Source: an uncultured bacterium
Lineage (GTDB): Bacteria > Babelota > Babeliae > Babelales > CAIQNR01
DNA length: 34,830 nucleotides
NCBI GenBank assembly: GCA_903873255.1
Contig: CAIQNR010000017.1
Location: forward strand, 1-34,830
Direction: 5' to 3'
The translations under genes and the position numbers were made by a program. This document shows positions 6,467-13,881 of this stretch, piece after piece. Below the pieces are notes generated by a model that worked only from the letters and a program-made list of their open reading frames with translations, did not search any database and had not been told where the DNA came from. Position 1 is the stretch's first letter. Each line of letters opens with the position of its first letter.

Positions 6467-7831
6467 TTAATTAAAGTCTGCAGTTATGTCATCCATGCGT
6501 GTCATGGTATCGTCTTTATAAATAACACACATTTTTTCGTCTGTTGAGTTTTTGATAATAATTTTGTGATGACTATGAGAAAGGCTGAGATGAATATCGC
6601 TGAAGTTACCTTTTTTGTTGATTGTTGGAAGTGTCATAAAACGAACTGATAATGCAGGTATTTTGTAATAGAGACGTGGTGTGTAAAAAAAGGTTGATTC
6701 ATGAGGATAAGTTGCTTTAACTTCTTGATCTTCAGTGGTTGTATTATAGATCATAACCCCTTGTTCTGATTGCTCTTGAATAGAGGTAATTACATATATT
6801 TTTTCTGTTGCATCAGGGTGTGAGCTTGTTTGTATGGTTAGAATAGTAAGATCATTGTTTTCTATTTGTTCACTTGCCGATTCATCTTGATTGCTAAAGC
6901 GGAGTATTTCGGTAGATCCTGGAATAACAATTTGTGCAATAGGCCCAAGGTTTTGAGCAAGGCAGGTTTCTTCACCTTGAATTTGTCCATACACTGTCAG
7001 GAGTTCCCCTGTGCTATTCATAAGAATAATTGTTTGGTTAGGGATTTCTTCCTCAATTTCTTCTATATTTTCATTATTTTCTTGATCTTCATCTGCATTT
7101 TCTTCTGGCATTATTGTTTTTTCAGGTGTTGTTTGATCAGATACCATGTTGTTTATCATCGGCATTGAGGTCATCATTGTATCAGGTGTTGGCATGGTAG
7201 GCGTCTCTGCTGGCATAGGTTGCGCTTCATTTGGAGTGTTGTTTGGCATAGACAGAACAGTTGCAGGATGAGGTGTTTCAAACGCGTGCATAACATCTTG
7301 CATTGGGTTTGCAGCAGGAACATTTTTTTCTGGAGTTTGATTTGCAGGTGTCGACATAGCCATTCCAGGAGTTGGGGTTATGATTGATGGTGCAGAAGAT
7401 GGAAGAGTAGTTGATGTTGTAGGCGTAGCTGTAGGGTGAGGGGTTTCAAATGTATGCATAACATCTTGTATTTGATTAACCATATTTTCAGGTTTTTGTT
7501 CTGGTGATGGAGTAGTGGTAGGTGTAGCTGTTGTACCAAGTGTTGCTGGATTTGGAATTATTAAAGCTGTGCTTATTGGTGGGGTTGAAGTAGCAGGATT
7601 TGGTTGAGCGGGTACTGATCTTGGAGCTGCGGGGCTTGTGGTATCTATAGCAGGTTGGATTGGGGTTGTTTCGGGTGATGTGGAAGGATCAGTAGGTGTT
7701 GGAGCATCTGGTGATCCGGACATAAAAAAAGGAGTTTTGCCAACAGATGGACGTAGGGAAGGTGTTGCTGCAGCTTGAAGTGATAGGCACATGAGTAGAG
7801 TGCTTAATTGTATGAGTGATTTATAGTTCAT
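6467..7831 (-). CDS. Secreted Pro/Thr-rich protein with beta-rich C-terminal part, 454 aa
   Basis: Not recognised. The signal peptide is residues 1-22 (LIQLSTLLMCLSLQAAA). Residues 23-235 are low-complexity Pro, Thr, Ser and Ala, which looks like an extended, mucin-like stalk. Two copies of the motif QDVMHxFETPHP lie at residues 122-133 and 178-189, 56 residues apart. An acidic stretch follows at 242-262 (ENADEDQENNENIEEIEEE). The last 190 residues are strand-like with regular alternation (TIILMNSTGELLTVYGQIQG) and resemble a folded beta domain. There are no anchoring motifs such as LPxTG. A surface or secreted adhesin-like protein is a fair guess, no more. The gene is monocistronic, convergent with nupC and downstream of the glycosyltransferase gene. 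Confidence 0.8.
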   Translation of the reverse strand: MNYKSLIQLSTLLMCLSLQAAATPSLRPSVGKTPFFMSGSPDAPTPTDPSTSPETTPIQPAIDTTSPAAPRSVPAQPNPATSTPPISTALIIPNPATLGTTATPTTTPSPEQKPENMVNQIQDVMHTFETPHPTATPTTSTTLPSSAPSIITPTPGMAMSTPANQTPEKNVPAANPMQDVMHAFETPHPATVLSMPNNTPNEAQPMPAETPTMPTPDTMMTSMPMINNMVSDQTTPEKTIMPEENADEDQENNENIEEIEEEIPNQTIILMNSTGELLTVYGQIQGEETCLAQNLGPIAQIVIPGSTEILRFSNQDESASEQIENNDLTILTIQTSSHPDATEKIYVITSIQEQSEQGVMIYNTTTEDQEVKATYPHESTFFYTPRLYYKIPALSVRFMTLPTINKKGNFSDIHLSLSHSHHKIIIKNSTDEKMCVIYKDDTMTRMDDITADFN

Positions 7832-7920
7832 AGTGTTCCTTTTAATTATTAAGATTTACTCTTTATTTTTGTAAAAAGTTATCGCACATGTCAATAAATT
7901 TCAAGTGTTTATCTTATATT

Positions 7921-8988
7921 TTATATGATATGTTTTTCATTCTTATGGTCTAGATAGGCAATCGTATTATTATGTATAATGGTAAGCCCTGCTGCATGGT
8001 ATTCAAGAGCTTTAGTTGGTCGTGAACTCCAATTTACAATATGTTTTTCTCTAAAAATTAGTCCAATATCGCTAGCACAAAGATAAGCATATATTTCATG
8101 ATGTGGTACATGTGTAATTAAATAACTTATATCAGGAAGGTTATTATATTGAATTATGCCTAAGCATTCTTGAGAGTCTGCAGATAGTACAAGTAAGTAG
8201 CTATTAGGTTCTTCTAAATATTTTCTTTTAAAAAATTCTACTGTTTCCTTAAAACATTGCCATGGCTTGCATGATCCATTGTAAACAAAAATAGTTGTAT
8301 CTTTTTGTATAGGAAGTAAAGCTCGTATTTGGGTGCGCCAGAGTTGTTTTTGATGGTTAGGTACTACTGGTGGAATGTCGTTATTGGCAATGGTTAGATT
8401 GTTTGTATGGAGTGTGAAATTGGACTGTAAATATTCTTGTAGTGCAGGACTTACTGATTCAAGTATAAAGGTAAAATTTTGTGGTGGCTGCCATTGATAG
8501 ACGCATTTTTCAAAAGCATGGAGTTGTTTGTAACGTAAGTATGTAATAATTTTTTGACACCAGGTTTGTTTTTTGTGGCTTGCTGTGTATAAAAATTCTT
8601 CTGCTAAAAGCCCCCGTAGTTGAATAAGTAACTGCGAACAGTGTGGTGTTAAACCAGAGAGAGCAAGAGCCCCTGCAAGAGGCCCGCGCGCTTGTAGAGT
8701 GTAAGAGGTAAGAGTTTTTAGAAATTTTTTAAGTTGCCTGCTTTCTAAAATAATAGAAAGTGAACCTAAAAACAGCGGTGTTTTTTTAAAGATATGGAGA
8801 TGGAGATGTGTGCTATGAGCAAGAATAGAATTTCTGGTCTTACAATTAATAGGTGTTTTTTCAAAACTTATAAGATGAATGGAGAGTGTTGGATTTTTTT
8901 TTAGGTTGTTTAAAAGTGGAGTAAGAATTTGCCCCTCAAAAACAGAATTCATAATGCTATCATAGATAATAACAACAAGATTATTCAT
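7921..8988 (-). CDS. Glycosyltransferase, GT4-like (GT-B fold), 355 aa
   Basis: Probably transfers a sugar from a nucleotide-sugar donor to a surface glycan or lipid. The N-terminal half starts with a strand (LVVIIYDSIM) and holds RGPLAGALALSGL at about residue 100, typical of GT-B acceptor domains. The C-terminal donor half has YNGSCKPWQCFKETVEFF at about 236, then VPHHEIYAYLCASDIGLIF and RPTKALEYHAAGLTII. This is the GT4 pattern in which the P-x-K-x2-E-Y-x2-x-G segment binds the donor nucleotide. The protein stops about 25 residues after that motif, so its C-terminal helix region is shorter than usual. There is no signal peptide or membrane segment. It stands alone, with a ribosome site AAGGG near the start, between brnQ and the Pro/Thr-rich protein. 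Donor and acceptor are unknown. Confidence 0.75.
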   Translation of the reverse strand: MNNLVVIIYDSIMNSVFEGQILTPLLNNLKKNPTLSIHLISFEKTPINCKTRNSILAHSTHLHLHIFKKTPLFLGSLSIILESRQLKKFLKTLTSYTLQARGPLAGALALSGLTPHCSQLLIQLRGLLAEEFLYTASHKKQTWCQKIITYLRYKQLHAFEKCVYQWQPPQNFTFILESVSPALQEYLQSNFTLHTNNLTIANNDIPPVVPNHQKQLWRTQIRALLPIQKDTTIFVYNGSCKPWQCFKETVEFFKRKYLEEPNSYLLVLSADSQECLGIIQYNNLPDISYLITHVPHHEIYAYLCASDIGLIFREKHIVNWSSRPTKALEYHAAGLTIIHNNTIAYLDHKNEKHII

Positions 8989-9015
8989 ATACCCTTACTT
9001 TTTTTAGAGCAATAA

Positions 9016-9040
9016 AGAAGGGCGGTTTATCCGCCCTTTT
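9016..9040 (-). terminator. Intrinsic terminator after brnQ
   Basis: On the minus strand, the stem AAGGGCGG/CCGCCCTT with a 5-base loop lies 14 bases past the brnQ stop, followed by a T-rich stretch. Confidence 0.8.
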
Positions 9041-9052
9041 AGTATTGAATTG

Positions 9053-10264
9053 TTAATTAAAGAGTGCTTGTACATTTACAGAGTTGTAGTAGATAGAAAC
9101 AAGAAGTGTAATAAGCGCAGGTATCTTGATTGGAGTAAAATTAAACATTTTATATGCAATATTTGCGAGTGTTATAACAATGAGCACTGGGTAGCAGATG
9201 TTAATAATTGGCCCTGATACATGCATAATAGTTGCAAGTCCATAGCAAGAAATAAATGCTGTTCCAGCAAGCACCATAACGAGTGATGTATGATATTGAA
9301 TAAATCCGAAACTAAGTTGTTTGTGAATGTATTCTGCAAGCACCATTGCAAGAGCAATGATGGTAGAGTAACAAGCCATTGCCACTGCAATTGCAATAAT
9401 AAGTGCTCCATGTTGACCCATAACAGCAAATGATACTTGGCTAAAGAGTGCAGCTGAATTGGTAATACCACTAAAGAGTGGTCCATAATAAGCACCAAGA
9501 AGTGATAACCCATAATAGATAACACCAAGAAGTGTGCATCCTATCATCCCTGCCTTCATGCCGGTTATGGCGAGCGTTCGTAAATTATAATCTTTTTCGT
9601 CAGAAATGGTCTTTTTAAGAATTGTTAAAATAGCAGAAGCAAAAAAGAGTGCGCCAAGTAAATCAAGTGATCCATAACCAAAGATTATCTGCTCATAAAA
9701 GACTTCGGACGCAGAGAAAGGTACAGGTAAAAATGATTGAGGGTGCATGATCCCTTTAATAATAATAATAGCGAGAGATCCTAAAAGAAGCGGAGAAATC
9801 CATTTACCAAGTAGGCTGATGATGCTGCTTTCTTTGTAGGTTGCTAAAAAGGTTAAAATACAAAAAATAACACTAAAGGTAGGAAGTGTTATAGGACAAG
9901 TAATGTTTCCAGCACTGAAAGATCCAATAAAAGGATAGAGCATTTCATAAGAAAGAGTGACAATACGGGACATTGCAATGCATGGTCCAATAACGCACAT
10001 GCAAAAAAGGACCGATAAAAAACCAGGAATTTTTCCAAGTCGTCCAAAAAATTCTCTATAATCTCCATTAAATAAGATCATTGCAATCAGCCCAATAAGT
10101 GGAAGTAATACAGCAGTAAGCATGTACCCTGTAATACCATAGTAGAATTTATCACCGGAATTAAGTCCTGCTTGGATTGGGTAAATTAAGTTACCTGCGC
10201 CAAAGAACATAGAAAATATTGCAAGGCCAACGGTCATGATAGTTGATTGAAAAACTTTTTTCAT
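9053..10264 (-). CDS. brnQ: Branched-chain amino acid transporter (BrnQ/LIVCS family), 403 aa
   Basis: Inner-membrane cation symporter for leucine, isoleucine and valine. The family start is clear: TVGLAIFSMFFGAGNLIYPI at residues 12-31, then GYMLTAVLLPLIGLIAMI. About twelve hydrophobic segments spread evenly over the protein, which is slightly shorter than typical BrnQ (about 430-440 aa). The conserved internal segment DLLGALFFASAI is near residue 200. Its start is preceded on the minus strand by an inverted repeat (10290-10314). No branched-chain biosynthesis gene is visible in the window, which fits dependence on an outside supply (inference). Confidence 0.93.
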   Translation of the reverse strand: MKKVFQSTIMTVGLAIFSMFFGAGNLIYPIQAGLNSGDKFYYGITGYMLTAVLLPLIGLIAMILFNGDYREFFGRLGKIPGFLSVLFCMCVIGPCIAMSRIVTLSYEMLYPFIGSFSAGNITCPITLPTFSVIFCILTFLATYKESSIISLLGKWISPLLLGSLAIIIIKGIMHPQSFLPVPFSASEVFYEQIIFGYGSLDLLGALFFASAILTILKKTISDEKDYNLRTLAITGMKAGMIGCTLLGVIYYGLSLLGAYYGPLFSGITNSAALFSQVSFAVMGQHGALIIAIAVAMACYSTIIALAMVLAEYIHKQLSFGFIQYHTSLVMVLAGTAFISCYGLATIMHVSGPIINICYPVLIVITLANIAYKMFNFTPIKIPALITLLVSIYYNSVNVQALFN

Positions 10265-10586
10265 AAAAACCTATAGTTTTATGGAGATTAATAATCTAAT
10301 AATTTTAGATTATTACATTCAAAAAGCAAGTTGAGCTTATTTTTCGGCTGGTAAAAAAAGTTTTTTTTGATATAATAGCTTTATCGTTTTCGTTCTTATC
10401 ATAACCATTGGTTTCAGAAGTGTTTAACGGGTGCTATTGCAGAATATAGTATGCTTGAAGGATCGATAAGTACTGAAATTTTGCAGACTATTGCTCTGTG
10501 GATTGGTAGTAGATTTAGTAGTTAACAGAATATAAAAAGAGGGCTTTTTTTACAATGAAAAGTTCCCTAGTGTGTGAAAGGAATAT
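10265..10586. other. Intergenic region between brnQ and the 10587 gene (322 bases)
   Basis: It holds the brnQ-side inverted repeat, a possible -10 (ATATAAT near 10370) and a plus-strand frame open from 10379 to 10525 with no usable start codon. That frame includes a 24-codon ATG-started stretch from 10451 but has no ribosome site. Just before the next gene there is a weak AAAAAG/CTTTTT hairpin (10534-10550). I see no RNA gene. Confidence 0.5.
10290..10314 (-). promoter_or_regulatory. Inverted repeat upstream of brnQ (candidate operator or leader hairpin)
   Basis: AATAATCTAA (10290-10299) is exactly complementary to TTAGATTATT (10305-10314) with a 5-base loop. It lies 26 bases before the brnQ start codon, where a repressor site or leader hairpin would be expected. 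No regulator gene is nearby. Confidence 0.4.
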
Positions 10587-11264
10587 ATGAAAAATTTTTT
10601 TATAAAAAATTGGGTGTTTGTGTTCATGCTTGTGTTTGCAGTGAACATTTTTTTAAGCAATCGATCTAAAAAAGAACGATATGGCCAAGTTATTATTCTT
10701 AATGGTCCATCAGCTGCAGGAAAAAGTTCTATACAAAAAGAATTTCAGTATCTCATGATGCCAAAACTTTGGATTAAGCTTGGTATTGATACATTGTTTG
10801 ATAAACCAATGCCAGATATTACGCTTGAAAATCTTTCCTATTGGCAATCAGAAAATCTAATACGATGGGTTGATTCTGCTAGTGATAGCGAAGGAAATTC
10901 TGTAATTACCTTACACGTTGGGCCTGAAGGTGAAAAAGTTGCCTATGGTATGAATACTGCAATTGCTGATTATGCAAAACAGGGATGTAATGTAATTGTT
11001 GATTACATTGCCTACAAAAAAGAATGGTTAGATGATTTACGGATGAAATTGGAAGACGTAAAAACAACATGGGTAAAAGTTGAAATTCCCCTTTCTGTAT
11101 TAGAAGAGCGTGAAGCTGCGCGTGGAACATCTCCTAAGGGGCATGCTCGTAGCAATTATGATACCGTGCATTGGAATTTAAAGTACGATGTGGTTGTGAA
11201 TTCTGAAGTACAAAGTGCTGCTGAGATTGCCCACTTTTTAAAATCACATGTCGAAAAAAAATAA
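10587..11264 (+). CDS. Membrane-anchored kinase of the chloramphenicol phosphotransferase-like family, 225 aa
   Basis: P-loop phosphotransferase resembling the CPT family, whose founder in Streptomyces phosphorylates chloramphenicol; most relatives have unknown substrates. Walker A is G40-PSAAGKSS within GQVIILNGPSAAGKSS. An acidic motif LGIDTLFD (about residue 71) matches the family's GxD position. The family C-terminal block is present: VLEEREAARGTSPKGHARS, then VHWNLKYDVVVNSE. Unusually, residues 8-24 (NWVFVFMLVFAVNIFLS) form an N-terminal membrane segment, so the kinase is anchored, or exported if this is a signal sequence. The ribosome site AAAGGA precedes ATG. The gene is 114 bases upstream of ppsA, with a 10-bp hairpin between. 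Antibiotic resistance is possible but not shown; a host-derived or nucleoside-like substrate is equally likely. Confidence 0.75.
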   Translation: MKNFFIKNWVFVFMLVFAVNIFLSNRSKKERYGQVIILNGPSAAGKSSIQKEFQYLMMPKLWIKLGIDTLFDKPMPDITLENLSYWQSENLIRWVDSASDSEGNSVITLHVGPEGEKVAYGMNTAIADYAKQGCNVIVDYIAYKKEWLDDLRMKLEDVKTTWVKVEIPLSVLEEREAARGTSPKGHARSNYDTVHWNLKYDVVVNSEVQSAAEIAHFLKSHVEKK

Positions 11265-11280
11265 AGACATAATTACAGTT

Positions 11281-11310
11281 AGCTCCTTTGAGGTAATTTG
11301 CAAAGGAGCT
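11281..11310 (+). promoter_or_regulatory. 10-bp leader hairpin upstream of ppsA that covers a ribosome site
   Basis: AGCTCCTTTG (11281-11290) pairs perfectly with CAAAGGAGCT (11301-11310) across a 10-base loop. The 3' arm contains AAAGGAG, a good ribosome site for the ATG at 11314, so the 5' arm acts as an anti-ribosome-site sequence. No T-run follows directly, so it is less likely to be a simple terminator of the 10587 gene. Confidence 0.5.
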
Positions 11311-11313
11311 TGT

Positions 11314-11343
11314 ATGATCATTCTCATTTTTATGATAAAGTGA
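11314..11343 (+). CDS. Possible Ile-rich leader peptide before ppsA (9 aa)
   Basis: A tiny frame, MIILIFMIK, starts five bases after AAAGGAG and stops 35 bases before the ppsA ATG. Four of nine residues are Ile. The good ribosome site, its burial in a hairpin and the location resemble a translated leader peptide, but such a short frame can arise by chance. It is tentative. Confidence 0.25.
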   Translation: MIILIFMIK

Positions 11344-11378
11344 TGATCTTAATTTGTATAAAATCAAAGGGGTCATGC

Positions 11379-13781
11379 ATGAAATTTTGTAAAAATTTTA
11401 AAGATATACGCCTGACAGATGTTGCAACTGTTGGTGGTAAAAATGCCTCATTGGGACAGATGATTGGTGATCTAGGTAAAAAAAATATTTCTGTTCCAGG
11501 TGGTTTTGCAATTACAGCTGATGCTTATTGGCATTATCTTAAAAACAATGGCATTACTCAATCATTAAAAAGTATTTTGAATGAACTTAAGGGTTCAAAA
11601 GAGGATATAGATCTTAGGTTGCTGCAAAAAGTGGGTAAAAAAGCTCGTACACTGATTGTATCAGCAGACATTCCACAAGATTTAATTCGCGAAATAACCA
11701 ATGCATACCAAGCTCTTTGCAATGTTATTGGACAAAAGAATTGTTCAGTTGCAGTACGCTCATCTGCAACAGCAGAAGATTTGCCTGATGCTTCATTTGC
11801 CGGTCAGCAAGAATCATATTTAAATATTCAAGGGATTGATTCATTGCTCCATGCATATCGACAATGTCTTGCTTCACTTTTTACAAATCGTGCAATTGCA
11901 TACCGGATAGAAAAAGGATTTGATCATTTTGCTGTAGGCCTTTCTGTTGGCGTTCAGCAGATGGTTCGTTCTGATCTTGCATGTTCAGGTGTTATGTTCA
12001 CCATTGATACAGAAAGTGGTTTTAAAAATAGTGTGATTATCACTGGTTCATATGGTCTTGGAGAATCTATAGTGCAGGGTGAAGTTATCCCTGATGAATT
12101 TCATGTATTTAAAACGACATTGCTTGAAGGGTTTGATCCTATTATCAAAAAAGAATGTGGGTCAAAAGCAACAAAACGTATTTTTGGAAAAACACAAAAA
12201 CAACCTGTTTTAATTAAAAATGTATCTAAAAAAGAAGCACAAACCTATTGCTTAACTGATACGGAAGTTATCGAACTTGCTCGTATGGCGATCACCATAG
12301 AAGATCATTATTCCCAACTTAAAAATGGTTGGTGTCCTATGGATATTGAATGGGCAAAGGATGGTCATTCTGGAAAATTATTTATCGTGCAATCTCGCCC
12401 TGAAACAGTTCATAGCATGGAAGATGCAGGCGGTGTACAACATAGTATCAAAACCTATACATTAAAAGGTGCTCAGCAGGCAAAAGTTTTGGTAACAGGA
12501 CAAAGTGTTGGACAAAAGATTGCTGCAGGAAAAGCACGGGTTGTTGCAAGTATTGATGATATTGAAAGTGTACAGCCAGGGGATATTTTAGTTACTCGTA
12601 TGACGGATCCTGATTGGGTTCCTGTGATGAAAAAAGCAGCGGCAATTATTACAGAAAATGGTGGCAGAACTTGCCATGCTGCTATTGTAAGCCGAGAGTT
12701 GGGAATTCCTGCAATTGTTGGTGCTGCGGGTGCACTTAAAAAAATAAAAAATGGTTCTGGCGTTACCGTTGATTGCAGTTCTGGATCTGATGGCAAAGTG
12801 TATGATCGAGAACTTGAAATTTCAGTTAAAACCACCATATTAAGTTCGCTTAAAAAACCAAAGGTTGGCGTTAACGTTAATATTGCAGCACCCGATTATG
12901 CGTATGCACTTTCATCACTTCCTGTTGATGGTGTTGGCCTTGCCCGTCTTGAATTTATCATTACCAATGGTGTTCAGGTCCATCCAATGGCGTGTGCTGT
13001 TCCTAATACAATTACATCAAAAAAAATTCTTGCTCGCGTGCATGATCTTGCGCGTGATTACAAAACTCCTGCGGATTTTTTTGTTCATAAAGTGGCTCAA
13101 GGAGTTGCAACTATTGCAGCAGCATTTTATCCGCGTCCTGTGCTTGTAAGGTTTTCTGATTTTAAAAGTAATGAATATCGTGGTCTTCTTGGAGGTGAAT
13201 TATTTGAACCTCATGAAGAAAATCCTATGATTGGGTTACGTGGAGCATCTCGTTACTATCATCCTTCATACGCCCCTGCATTTGAACTTGAATGTAAGGC
13301 AATGCGCTATGTCAGAGAAACTATGGGTTTTACCAATGTAAACCTAATGATTCCTTTTGTTCGCACGGTGCCAGAAGCTAAAAAGGTGGTTGATCTTTTA
13401 AAGCAGCAAGGTCTTGCATCTAAAAAAGGAGGTCTTCAGATTTATATGATGTGCGAGTTGCCATCGAATGTTTTACTGATAGAAGAATTTGCCCGTTATT
13501 TTGATGGATTTTCTATTGGTTCTAATGATTTAACGCAAACTACCTTGTCAGTTGATCGCGACTCTGGGTTATTAACAGCCCTTTTTGATGAGCGGGATCC
13601 TGCAGTTATGATGATGCTTAAAATGGCAATTGTCGGAGCGCATAAAGCAGGCAGACCGATAGGTATTTGTGGCCAAGCGCCTTCCGATTACCCTGAAATC
13701 GCTCAATTTTTAATAGAATGTGGAATTGATTCCTTATCACTTAATCCTGATTCGGTACTTCCATTTTTAATGAGAGCTTAA
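11379..13781 (+). CDS. ppsA: Phosphoenolpyruvate synthase, 800 aa
   Basis: Converts pyruvate, ATP and water to PEP, AMP and phosphate, the entry to gluconeogenesis from pyruvate. The N-terminal ATP-grasp domain (about 1-350) opens with LTDVATVGGKNASLGQMI and holds VAVRSSATAEDLPDASFAGQ. The phosphohistidine domain carries GGRTCHAAIVSRELGIPA with the catalytic H433; the TCHAAI form is PEP-synthase type, as opposed to the TSHAA of pyruvate phosphate dikinase. The C-terminal barrel holds GSNDLTQTTLSVDRDSG and GICGQAPSDYP with the acid/base C764. I chose ATG 11379, where AAAGGGG lies six bases upstream and homology starts (MKFCKNFKDIRL). The longer frame from 11298 would begin at TTG and run through the leader hairpin. 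The ppsR-type regulatory kinase gene is not in view. Confidence 0.96.
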   Translation: MKFCKNFKDIRLTDVATVGGKNASLGQMIGDLGKKNISVPGGFAITADAYWHYLKNNGITQSLKSILNELKGSKEDIDLRLLQKVGKKARTLIVSADIPQDLIREITNAYQALCNVIGQKNCSVAVRSSATAEDLPDASFAGQQESYLNIQGIDSLLHAYRQCLASLFTNRAIAYRIEKGFDHFAVGLSVGVQQMVRSDLACSGVMFTIDTESGFKNSVIITGSYGLGESIVQGEVIPDEFHVFKTTLLEGFDPIIKKECGSKATKRIFGKTQKQPVLIKNVSKKEAQTYCLTDTEVIELARMAITIEDHYSQLKNGWCPMDIEWAKDGHSGKLFIVQSRPETVHSMEDAGGVQHSIKTYTLKGAQQAKVLVTGQSVGQKIAAGKARVVASIDDIESVQPGDILVTRMTDPDWVPVMKKAAAIITENGGRTCHAAIVSRELGIPAIVGAAGALKKIKNGSGVTVDCSSGSDGKVYDRELEISVKTTILSSLKKPKVGVNVNIAAPDYAYALSSLPVDGVGLARLEFIITNGVQVHPMACAVPNTITSKKILARVHDLARDYKTPADFFVHKVAQGVATIAAAFYPRPVLVRFSDFKSNEYRGLLGGELFEPHEENPMIGLRGASRYYHPSYAPAFELECKAMRYVRETMGFTNVNLMIPFVRTVPEAKKVVDLLKQQGLASKKGGLQIYMMCELPSNVLLIEEFARYFDGFSIGSNDLTQTTLSVDRDSGLLTALFDERDPAVMMMLKMAIVGAHKAGRPIGICGQAPSDYPEIAQFLIECGIDSLSLNPDSVLPFLMRA

Positions 13782-13809
13782 TATTTCAGAAGATGAGTTA
13801 TTTTAGCAG

Positions 13810-13835
13810 AGGCCCTTTGAGAGGGCTTTCTTTTG
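13810..13835 (+). terminator. Intrinsic terminator after ppsA
   Basis: The stem AGGCCCT/AGGGCTT (one G-U pair) with a TTGAG loop is followed by TCTTTT. The loop doubles as the start of a -35 box for the next gene. Confidence 0.65.
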
Positions 13836-13844
13836 TGATAAAAT
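13817..13844 (+). promoter_or_regulatory. Promoter of the 13882 gene, overlapping the ppsA terminator
   Basis: TTGAGA (13817-13822), 16 bases, then TAAAAT (13839-13844) preceded by TGA, an extended -10. Each box matches consensus at 5 of 6 positions. It ends 38 bases before the start codon. Confidence 0.6.
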
Positions 13845-13881
13845 GAATCTTTAACGTATTAAAAAATGGAGTGTTTTTATT

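Noticed and set aside
9172-9528. 118-codon minus-strand frame inside brnQ
   Set aside because: It is a shifted frame of brnQ; the BrnQ reading has full family motifs.
11298-11378. N-terminal extension of PEP synthase from TTG 11298
   Set aside because: It would read through the leader hairpin and has no family similarity; ATG 11379 has a proper ribosome site and begins at the family start.
12473-12838. 121-codon minus-strand frame inside ppsA
   Set aside because: It is antisense to the phosphohistidine domain of PEP synthase, whose frame is unambiguous.
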